From assembly GCA_944390875.1 (NCBI GenBank), contig CALXRO010000043.1:1-10956 (forward strand): a stretch of DNA of 10,956 nt, in the 5' to 3' direction. This stretch comes from an uncultured Rickettsiales bacterium (GTDB lineage: Bacteria; Pseudomonadota; Alphaproteobacteria; Rickettsiales; UBA1997). Below, piece by piece: positions 1 to 6,692 of this stretch. The position numbers were made by a program, and so were the translations under genes. Each line of letters opens with the position of its first letter. Positions within the stretch are counted from its first letter, which is position 1. The notes beneath the pieces were generated by a model, which was not told the DNA's origin, searched no databases, and was given only the letters and a program-made list of their open reading frames with translations.

Positions 1-1
1 C

Positions 2-29
2 TTGAATTATTAATTAATAATAATACACT
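2..29 (+). promoter_or_regulatory. Possible promoter for the six-gene + strand operon
   Basis: TTGAAT at 2-7 (-35-like) and TACACT at 24-29 (-10-like) are 16 bases apart and lie 33 bases before the first start codon. The match is moderate, and AT-rich sequence produces such matches by chance. The operon could equally be driven from outside the window. Confidence 0.25.
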
Positions 30-62
30 ATTTGAAATATCAAAAAACATTTGAGGTTTATT

Positions 63-776
63 ATGAGATACACAAACATTTATACAAACGAAAATACTAC
101 ATCATATGACAATAGCCTAAGAGATTACATGTACTTAATATATAAAAACATGGGCTTAGCATTATTAATTAGTGGTATTGTAGCTTTTATAGTTTGTAAT
201 AGTCAAGCTTTACTAAGTTTTTTTCTTGGTAATCTTGTTATGAGATTTATAATAATGTTAGCACCGATTTTTTTATCATTAAGTATAGGTAAATCCGTGA
301 TGACATCAAGCGTACAAGATGCCAAAAATAAATTATACATTTTTGCTGCATTAATGGGAATATCTCTTTCAACCATATTTATAGTATATACAAAACAAAA
401 TATTGTTGAGACATTTCTAACGACAGCTTTAACTTTTGGCTGTATGAGCTTATATGGTTATACAACAAAAAAAGATCTAACAAGTCTTGGTTCATTTTTA
501 TTTATGGGCGTTTGTGGACTTCTTATAGCATCATTAATAAATCTTTTCGCAAGAAGTAGCAGTATAAACTATATGATTTCATGTTGTGGTGTAATTATTT
601 TTACTTTGTACACAGCATATGATGTACAAAAACTTAAAGAATTACATAACTATATTGGTTCAAGTCAAGATATGAAAGAGCGAATTGCTGTTATAGGTGC
701 TTTAGAACTTTATTTAGATTTTATTAATATATTCACTTATCTTTTAAGTTTAATGGGAAGACAAGAGAATGAATAA
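63..776 (+). CDS. Bax inhibitor-1 / YccA-YetJ family multi-pass membrane protein
   Basis: This 237-residue inner-membrane protein belongs to the BI-1 (UPF0005) family. Bacterial members are linked to pH-sensitive calcium leak (YetJ) or to modulating FtsH proteolysis (YccA). About seven hydrophobic segments are visible, near residues 30-45, 58-77, 93-110, 116-134, 145-165, 172-187 and 217-231. The family hallmarks are the N-terminal LRDYMYLIYKNM block, TLYTAYDVQKLKE with Asp187, and GALELYLDFINIF with Asp219 near the C-terminus. These two acidic residues are candidates for the di-aspartyl sensor of YetJ, by position only. I chose ATG at 63 over the in-frame TTG at 51 because TGAGG at 52-56 is well spaced as its ribosome site. 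The stop overlaps the next gene by 8 bases, suggesting translational coupling. The family call is firm, the cellular role here is not. Confidence 0.88.
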   Translation: MRYTNIYTNENTTSYDNSLRDYMYLIYKNMGLALLISGIVAFIVCNSQALLSFFLGNLVMRFIIMLAPIFLSLSIGKSVMTSSVQDAKNKLYIFAALMGISLSTIFIVYTKQNIVETFLTTALTFGCMSLYGYTTKKDLTSLGSFLFMGVCGLLIASLINLFARSSSINYMISCCGVIIFTLYTAYDVQKLKELHNYIGSSQDMKERIAVIGALELYLDFINIFTYLLSLMGRQENE

Positions 777-1356
777 TAGTTTTTTTTATAAAATAGAGAA
801 GAAATATGCCTTATTTAGCTTATTACTTCTCTTAACGTCATGTTTTTTATGGAAAGAAGAAGATTTAAGTAATATTCAGGTTATAGATAAGGATACAAAA
901 CCCTTGTGGATGAAAGATAATAAGTGCAATAAGGATGTTTTGTGTTCAATTGGAATGTCAATTAAAAATGATTCTAGCTTTGGTTTAAGAGTTAAAGAAG
1001 CAGAATTAATAGGAAGACAAAGTATAATAACAAAAATTAAGGCTGCAATTTTAAATGCTATAAAAAGCGAAAGTCTTATTTTTGAAAAAAATAAATCAAT
1101 TAACTTTGAAAAGATTGTTGAAAAGTCCCTATCAAGTTTTGATTTACTTTTAATAAAAAGAAATGATATTTTTGTTGATGAGAAAGGAACAATTTTTATA
1201 AATATGAGAATTAGTGAGAATTTATTTAATAATGAATTAAATAAATTTAAAGTTAGATTTGAAAAAAATCTTAAAAATAGTGAAGTTTTGTATGATGATA
1301 TAGAAGAAATATTGATTGCTATAGATAAATTAAAGGAGGAATTGTGCAAAAAATAA
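769..1356 (+). CDS. Small outer-membrane-type lipoprotein, LPP20-like
   Basis: The 195-residue product starts with a lysine-bearing n-region and a Leu-rich h-region, then a lipobox LLTSC with the acylated Cys at residue 25. It is therefore very likely a lipoprotein facing the periplasm. The following PLWM segment, a CSIGMS stretch, and a helix rich in Ala, Glu and Arg (residues about 75-100) have the layout of the LPP20 family (PWL...yavG...A...Ar..i). I see this as resemblance, not proof. The second half is Lys/Glu/Asn-rich and I recognise no motif in it. It overlaps the BI-1 gene by 8 bases and the protease gene by 13 bases, so the three are probably translated together. The function of LPP20-like proteins is poorly defined. 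Confidence 0.75.
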   Translation: MNNSFFYKIEKKYALFSLLLLLTSCFLWKEEDLSNIQVIDKDTKPLWMKDNKCNKDVLCSIGMSIKNDSSFGLRVKEAELIGRQSIITKIKAAILNAIKSESLIFEKNKSINFEKIVEKSLSSFDLLLIKRNDIFVDEKGTIFINMRISENLFNNELNKFKVRFEKNLKNSEVLYDDIEEILIAIDKLKEELCKK

Positions 1357-2756
1357 AAATATTTACTTTTTATTTTTGTTTTTTCTTTTTTTTTAATAGT
1401 ATTTTACAAGCAGATAGTAATGTAAATAATAATATCTCAAGCTTAATCAATAAAAATAAAAAAGCTGTTGTTTCTATAATGTGTCTGAGCTTAAATCAAG
1501 ATTACAACAAAAATTATTTTTCATACAAAGGAGAAGAGTATACAACTTGGGGCTCTGGTTTTCTTATAACAGAGAATGGTTATATTGTTACAAATAATCA
1601 TGTAGTGGATAATAATAAAAAAATAATTGTAAAATATAATGACGTTGAGTATGAAGCACAACTTGTTGGACAAGATTATTTAAGAGATGTAGCTGTTATT
1701 AAAATAAATTCAAAAGAAAAATTTGAATATGTAGATATAAATAATCATAGTAAAGAAGATATTGACTTAGGAGAAAATATTATAGTTATTGGTAATCCAT
1801 ATAATTATGGAATATCTGCTACTCATGGTATAGTTTCTGCTTTAAAAAGAACTTTTGTGGGTTCAAATATAGTTGAATCAATACAAACTGATGCTTCTAT
1901 AGAAAATGGTTATTCAGGTGGTCCCGTATTTGATGTTGAAGGAAAAATAGTTGGTATTGCTTTTGTTCAAGGTGGTCAAAGTATAGGTTTTGTTATTCCA
2001 GTTGACAAAAAATTAATATCAGTTATTCAAAATTTGATTGACTTTGGCTATAACCAAAATGGTTATATAGGTATTGATGGGATCACATTAAATAATTTTG
2101 GAAATGGCAACTCTATAAACTTTTCTAATATTTTAGGTTATAATAATATTAGTAGTGGTATTTTGGTAACTGATGTAAAAAATAGTTCACCATCAGAAAA
2201 AGCAGGTTTGTTAGTATCTGATATAATAACTTCTTGTGAAGGCAAAAAAATTGAAAGCATGGAAGATTTTAATAATATTATATCAAATACAATGATTTCT
2301 AGTACTATTGAATTAAATGTTTTAAGAAATGGTAAAAATATTAAATTTAAAATTAAAGTAGTTGATAATCCTTATTTTAATGAGTACTATAAATTAAATG
2401 AACAAATAAGATCAAATTCAATAGAAATAATGGATATGTTTTTATCTCAAATAGATAACAATCTTATAGAAAAATATAATTTATCAGCTAAAAAAGGTGA
2501 AGGTATGTATATATTAGATGTAAAAGACAATGGACTGGCTGCTAATTATAACATAAAAAAAGGTGATATATTATTAACCTTAAATCAAAAACAAATAAAA
2601 AGTAGAGATGATATATTGAAATTTTCAGATGATTTAAAAGATAAAAAAATAAAAAATAAAGATAAAAATCTTGATAAAATTATTGCAATTGTAAAGAAAG
2701 TTGACAGTGGAAAGTCAGAAATTATTTTTTTAAATCCAAATTATTTTATTTATTAA
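1344..2756 (+). CDS. degP: HtrA/DegP-family periplasmic serine protease with two PDZ domains
   Basis: This 470-residue envelope quality-control protease degrades or refolds misfolded exported proteins. A Sec signal peptide covers residues 1-23, with KIK, a Phe-rich core, and a likely cut after LQA. The trypsin-like domain has the full catalytic triad: His86 in TNNHVVD, Asp115 in LRDVAVIK and Ser191 in NGYSGGPVFD. PDZ1 spans roughly 243-338 (GILVTDVKNSSPSEKAG) and PDZ2 roughly 355-460 (GMYILDVKDNG). The residue before the catalytic Ser is Tyr190, whereas the family usually has Asn (GNSGG). Length matches DegP/DegQ/MucD. The start is GTG at 1344, behind an AAGGAGGA ribosome site at 1333-1340, inside the end of the lipoprotein gene. 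dnaX follows after 9 bases. The family is certain, but DegP versus DegQ or MucD cannot be told by eye. Confidence 0.92.
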   Translation: MQKIKIFTFYFCFFFFFNSILQADSNVNNNISSLINKNKKAVVSIMCLSLNQDYNKNYFSYKGEEYTTWGSGFLITENGYIVTNNHVVDNNKKIIVKYNDVEYEAQLVGQDYLRDVAVIKINSKEKFEYVDINNHSKEDIDLGENIIVIGNPYNYGISATHGIVSALKRTFVGSNIVESIQTDASIENGYSGGPVFDVEGKIVGIAFVQGGQSIGFVIPVDKKLISVIQNLIDFGYNQNGYIGIDGITLNNFGNGNSINFSNILGYNNISSGILVTDVKNSSPSEKAGLLVSDIITSCEGKKIESMEDFNNIISNTMISSTIELNVLRNGKNIKFKIKVVDNPYFNEYYKLNEQIRSNSIEIMDMFLSQIDNNLIEKYNLSAKKGEGMYILDVKDNGLAANYNIKKGDILLTLNQKQIKSRDDILKFSDDLKDKKIKNKDKNLDKIIAIVKKVDSGKSEIIFLNPNYFIY

Positions 2757-2765
2757 TATATTGAT

Positions 2766-4007
2766 ATGGTAGAAGAATCAGAAAATTATAAAGTTTTAGC
2801 AATCAAATATAGGCCAAAAACATTTAGTGAAATTATTGGTCAGGATGTTTTAGTAAAAACACTCACTAATGCAATAAATAGCAAAAAAATACATCATGCT
2901 TTTATTTTAAATGGTATAAGAGGTGTTGGAAAAACTACAACAGCTAGAATAATAGCAAAATCTCTGAATTGTATAGGGGAAGATGGTAATGGTGTTGAAA
3001 CATCTAATCCATGCCTAAAATGTGTACATTGTAAAGCAATAACAAATAGTTCTGATCAGGATGTAATTGAGTTTGATGCTGCTAGTCACACTGGAGTAAA
3101 TGATATAAGAGATATAATAGATAGTATAAATTATGCACCAATTTCATCAAGGTATAAAATATATATAATAGATGAGGTCCATATGCTATCAAATAGTGCT
3201 TTTAATGCCCTGTTAAAAACCTTAGAAGAGCCCCCTGCACATGTCAAATTTATATTCGCAACAACTGAAATAAGAAAAGTTCCAATAACGATTCTGTCAA
3301 GATGTATAAGATTTGATTTATCAAGAGTATCACAAGAAATATTAACAAATAACCTTATTGATATAGCTTTCAAAGAAGGTTATGTACTTAGTGATTCTGC
3401 AGCAAAAATTCTTGCACACTCGGCAGAAGGCTCCGTTAGAGATTCCTTATCTTTATTGGATAGAGTAATATCTTTTAATAATTTTTCAAAAAATATAGAT
3501 GAAAAAATTATTACAGATTTGTTATATATCGGTGATAAGGAAAAAATATGTGATATATATTCTTCTATACTTGATACAAATATAAGTGATGCTTTGGAAA
3601 AATTTGATAATATATATCAATCAATAATTAATATTGATAATTTCTTAAATGATATGTTGGAAATAACTCATAAATTATTAATGAAGAAAAGTGGTAATAG
3701 TTTAGAAAGTTTATCTACTTTTCAAACAGAATGGTTTAATAATAATATAGATAAAGTGAAAGTATCTGGACTTCTTAGAATATGGCAATTTATAATAAAA
3801 GCTTTGTCAGAAATAAAAATTATTACTGATTATAAGAGTTTTATAGAAGTATTGCTAATTAAGATGTGTTATGGTATTAATATTCCAGAAATAAATGACT
3901 TAATTAAAAAATTGCAAAATAATTCAATTAGTATAAAGTCAACAAAAAATAATGATATGGCTACAGAGGTTTTAAATACCTTTAACGGTTCAAAAATTGT
4001 TAATTAA
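2766..4007 (+). CDS. dnaX: DNA polymerase III clamp-loader subunit gamma/tau, short gamma-length form
   Basis: DnaX is the ATPase core of the clamp loader that places the beta sliding clamp on DNA. The N-terminus VLAIKYRPKTFSEIIGQD is the classic DnaX opening. Walker A is GIRGVGKT at 50-57 (Lys56), the zinc-binding cysteines are Cys69, Cys83, Cys86 and Cys89, Walker B is IIDEVHML with Asp136-Glu137, and the arginine-finger motif SRC is at 178-180. A gamma-type helical collar follows to about residue 370. At 413 residues it matches gamma of E. coli (431) and lacks the tau C-terminal domains that bind DnaB and the polymerase alpha subunit. Only 13 bases separate its stop from virB10, so no tau extension exists in another frame. 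No clear ribosome site precedes the ATG. Its place between a protease and secretion genes is unusual. Confidence 0.93.
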   Translation: MVEESENYKVLAIKYRPKTFSEIIGQDVLVKTLTNAINSKKIHHAFILNGIRGVGKTTTARIIAKSLNCIGEDGNGVETSNPCLKCVHCKAITNSSDQDVIEFDAASHTGVNDIRDIIDSINYAPISSRYKIYIIDEVHMLSNSAFNALLKTLEEPPAHVKFIFATTEIRKVPITILSRCIRFDLSRVSQEILTNNLIDIAFKEGYVLSDSAAKILAHSAEGSVRDSLSLLDRVISFNNFSKNIDEKIITDLLYIGDKEKICDIYSSILDTNISDALEKFDNIYQSIINIDNFLNDMLEITHKLLMKKSGNSLESLSTFQTEWFNNNIDKVKVSGLLRIWQFIIKALSEIKIITDYKSFIEVLLIKMCYGINIPEINDLIKKLQNNSISIKSTKNNDMATEVLNTFNGSKIVN

Positions 4008-4020
4008 TTTTTAAGATACT

Positions 4021-5580
4021 ATGGCAGACGATAAAAAAAAAGAACAAGAAAATACAGAAAAAGATGATCCAGTTGTTGTTGAAGAAGAGCCTGTTGTAGA
4101 TGTTGAAGAAGATGATGCTGAAGCAACAAAAGAAGCTAGAAATAATAAAATAAAATACATAGTAATAGTTGTCTCTGTTCTTATAAGCGTACTTGTTTAT
4201 TTATTTATCTTTTCTTCTAATGGAAAAGATGATATGCTTGTTGATAATACTGCAATAGTAAAAGATGAACAAGATATTGGTAAAGTTAACAGCTCTCCAA
4301 CTATAGATAATATAGATAGTCTAGCAGATATTGGTTATCAAGGTGATGTTTTTGTAAATAATAATGAAAAAGAAGTTTTGGAATTACCGGAATTACCAGA
4401 ATTACCAGCTAGTATAACAAATAGTATTTCTGAAGAAGTTAAAGAAGTGAAAGAAGCAGAAGAAAAAGAAAAAGGATTTTCAAAAGCAGAAGTTGATGAA
4501 ATGATAAATGAAAAACTTAAAAGTTTTGAAAGTGAAATGAATAAATTAAGAGATGAAAGTAAAAAGTTAGCAGAAGAATTGGAAAAAAAGAAAAAAGAAG
4601 AAGAGGAAAATAAAAAAAATAAAAGATTTCCAATATTTAGTTCTAAAGATAATCAAAATACTTCAGATAGTGCACTACCAGAATCTATTACGGGAGATAT
4701 TTCTCCAGAAGAAATATCTAAAGATCCATTAGTTGCTATTGAAGAACAAAAAAAACAAGAAGAAAGAGAAATACAAATAGCACAAAGAAAAAGAATAGTT
4801 GAAGAACGTAAAGGATCACCAATGTTTAAAATGCAAGGAGGTGGTGGTGGAGATGGAAGCAGTAATGATGAAAATAGTATTATAATTTTAGATAAAGATA
4901 GCTTAAATTCAGTAGAAGAAACAAAAATAGATTCAGTAACTACTAAAACCTCTGACATGTCAAGAACAGTTTTGCAAGGCAAAATAATAAACGCAGTTTT
5001 AGAAACTGCAATAAATACAGATGTAAAAACTCAAGTTAGAGCTGTAGTTTCAAGAGATGTTTACTCTGAATCAGGTAAAAATATAGTTATTCCAAAAGGA
5101 TCAAAGGTAGTGGGTAACTTTCAAGCAATAACAAGTAATAATATATCAAGAATACAAATCACATGGACTCGAATAATAAGAGTTGATGGACTTAGTATAA
5201 ACATAACGGCAGACTCAGCAGATAATTTAGGCAGAGGCGGTGTTGATGGAGATCTTGATAATAAGTATATGCAGACTATGAAAAATACAGTATTATCAAG
5301 TTTAATATCTATTGCAGGCGCTGTTCTTCTTGATAAAGTTACTAATACTGTTAATACAACACAAACTACAACTGGATTAACAGGAACAACAACTACAACC
5401 ACATCTAACGCATCTTCTCAAGCTATAATAGATGCTACACAAAACATAACTGATGAAATGCAAGATATAGTTGATAATTTAAAAGAAGAAACACCAACTA
5501 TAAGAGTAGCTCAAGGAACAAAAATAAATATAATTGTAAATCAAGACATGAATTTACCAATATACAAACAAAATGATTAA
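4021..5580 (+). CDS. virB10: Type IV secretion system protein VirB10 (TrbI family)
   Basis: VirB10 spans the inner and outer membranes of the VirB secretion apparatus and relays energy from the ATPases to the core channel. The 519-residue protein has an acidic cytoplasmic tail (1-40), one transmembrane helix (about 45-65), a periplasmic linker with an ELP repeat (near 121-129), a charged coiled coil (about 155-200) and a Gly-rich patch (near 275). The conserved TrbI beta-barrel domain begins around residue 315 (VLQGKIINAVLETAINT, VSRDVYSESGK, IPKGSKVVGNF). The outer-membrane antenna region carries AGAVLLDK and then a Thr-rich loop at about 445-462. It starts 13 bases after dnaX and ends 27 bases before virB11. 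The usual upstream virB8 and virB9 are absent, so the secretion locus is dispersed. The ribosome site is weak. Confidence 0.93.
   Translation: MADDKKKEQENTEKDDPVVVEEEPVVDVEEDDAEATKEARNNKIKYIVIVVSVLISVLVYLFIFSSNGKDDMLVDNTAIVKDEQDIGKVNSSPTIDNIDSLADIGYQGDVFVNNNEKEVLELPELPELPASITNSISEEVKEVKEAEEKEKGFSKAEVDEMINEKLKSFESEMNKLRDESKKLAEELEKKKKEEEENKKNKRFPIFSSKDNQNTSDSALPESITGDISPEEISKDPLVAIEEQKKQEEREIQIAQRKRIVEERKGSPMFKMQGGGGGDGSSNDENSIIILDKDSLNSVEETKIDSVTTKTSDMSRTVLQGKIINAVLETAINTDVKTQVRAVVSRDVYSESGKNIVIPKGSKVVGNFQAITSNNISRIQITWTRIIRVDGLSINITADSADNLGRGGVDGDLDNKYMQTMKNTVLSSLISIAGAVLLDKVTNTVNTTQTTTGLTGTTTTTTSNASSQAIIDATQNITDEMQDIVDNLKEETPTIRVAQGTKINIIVNQDMNLPIYKQND
4381..4407 (+). repeat. Three tandem 9-bp units inside virB10
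   Basis: The unit GAATTACC(G/A) occurs three times in a row and encodes Glu-Leu-Pro x3 in the periplasmic linker of VirB10. A change in copy number would keep the frame, so the linker length could vary between strains. That consequence is inferred. Confidence 0.75.
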
Positions 5581-5594
5581 TTAGAAAAAAAATT

Positions 5595-5602
5595 TAAGGA
5601 GA
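5595..5602 (+). promoter_or_regulatory. Strong ribosome binding site of virB11
   Basis: TAAGGAGA lies 6 bases before the ATG at 5608 and fixes this start. It is much stronger than the weak sites before dnaX and virB10, which suggests virB11 is translated independently at a higher rate. Confidence 0.75.
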
Positions 5603-5607
5603 AAAAT

Positions 5608-6597
5608 ATGAGAAGTTTTGAAGCACTAAATGTCTATCTAAAACCAATTATGGTTTTACTTAGCAAAGATGGAGTTAATGAAATATCTGTTAATGAACCT
5701 AATGAAGCTTGGGTTGAACGACGTGGGGATATGTTTAGAGTTAATTTACCAGGCTATGATAGCAAACATTTAAAATCTTTAGCTAGATTAATTGCAGAAT
5801 CAACTGATCAAAAAATAAGTGAGGAAACCCCATTATTATCAGCAACATTACCAGAAGGACAAAGGGTTCAGGTTGTTTTTCCTCCAGCATGTGAAAATCA
5901 TACAGTTATTTTATCAATAAGAAAAAAATCAGAACTTGCATGGACACTAGAAGATTATGAAAAAATGGGAGCATTTGATAATACTAAAACTGAAAAAATT
6001 ATTGATGAGAATAATATAATACTATCAAGATTACTAAAAGCAAACAGACTTAAAGATTTTTTATATCAATCAATACTAGTAAAAAAAAATATAATAATAA
6101 GTGGTGGTACATCTACTGGTAAAACAACATTTACAAATGCCTGCCTTAGAGCTATTCCAAGAATAGAAAGATTGATAAGTGTAGAAGATGCTCGTGAAAT
6201 AGACTTAGAAAATCATCCTAATAAAGTGCATTTATTAGCTTCAAAAGGTGGACAAGGTCTGGCAAAAGTAACCACTCAAGATCTAATAGAAACTTGTTTG
6301 CGTTTAAGACCTGATAGAATAATAGTAGGTGAGTTAAGAGGTTCAGAAGCTTTCTCTTTTCTTAGGGCAATCAACACAGGTCACCCTGGTTCTATATCAA
6401 CATTACATGCTGATACACCTGAAATGGCAATACAACAGTTAAAATTAATGGTTATGCAAGCTGGCTTAGGTATGCCACCAGATGATATATTATCTTATAT
6501 AAAAAATGTTGTTGATATAGTAGTTCAATTAAAAAGAGGAGAAAAAGGTCGTAGGTATATATCTCAGATATATTTTAAAGATAAAATTGAAGAATAA
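5608..6597 (+). CDS. virB11: Type IV secretion ATPase VirB11
   Basis: VirB11 is a hexameric cytoplasmic traffic ATPase that powers substrate transfer and switching in VirB-type secretion. The 329 residues match the usual length. The N-terminal domain is present (VNEPNEAWVERRGDMFRV). The ATPase domain shows Walker A GGTSTGKTT (166-174, Lys172), the Asp box SVEDAREID, Walker B RPDRIIVGELRG with Glu242, and the His box TGHPGSISTLHAD with His259 and His267. All catalytic motifs are intact. An A9 run at 6081-6089 just before Walker A stays in frame. It is the last gene of the + operon, and a long hairpin follows 22 bases after the stop. virD4, which usually follows in Rickettsiales, is missing here and groEL lies beyond on the opposite strand. 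Confidence 0.95.
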   Translation: MRSFEALNVYLKPIMVLLSKDGVNEISVNEPNEAWVERRGDMFRVNLPGYDSKHLKSLARLIAESTDQKISEETPLLSATLPEGQRVQVVFPPACENHTVILSIRKKSELAWTLEDYEKMGAFDNTKTEKIIDENNIILSRLLKANRLKDFLYQSILVKKNIIISGGTSTGKTTFTNACLRAIPRIERLISVEDAREIDLENHPNKVHLLASKGGQGLAKVTTQDLIETCLRLRPDRIIVGELRGSEAFSFLRAINTGHPGSISTLHADTPEMAIQQLKLMVMQAGLGMPPDDILSYIKNVVDIVVQLKRGEKGRRYISQIYFKDKIEE

Positions 6598-6619
6598 AAT
6601 AAGGAATTTAATTTTAACA

Positions 6620-6659
6620 ATACCCTCATATTTTTTCTAATAAAAAAATATGAGGGTAT
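6620..6659. terminator. Bidirectional transcription terminator between virB11 and groEL
   Basis: A perfect 17-bp inverted repeat (6620-6636 with 6643-6659, core ATACCCTCATA) encloses a 6-base loop. The core has CCCTC pairing with GAGGG, and the loop side is A/T only. It sits between convergent genes, 22 bases after virB11 and 33 bases before the groEL stop, so it can end both transcripts. No long T tail follows the stem. The T run is inside the stem instead, so the mechanism is less certain than the structure. Confidence 0.75.
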
Positions 6660-6692
6660 GAATAAATAATAAGTTAATTGTAGGAATATTTA

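Noticed and set aside
876..1349. Long - strand ORF (157 codons) opposite the lipoprotein gene
   Set aside because: It is the antisense shadow of a gene with a clear signal peptide and lipobox. Its Ser/Ile/Leu/Phe-rich composition is typical of an antisense frame in AT-rich DNA.
3930..3960. A-rich run near the end of dnaX as a programmed frameshift site for tau/gamma
   Set aside because: The reading frames beyond it end at once and virB10 begins 13 bases after the stop, so there is no tau extension to reach.
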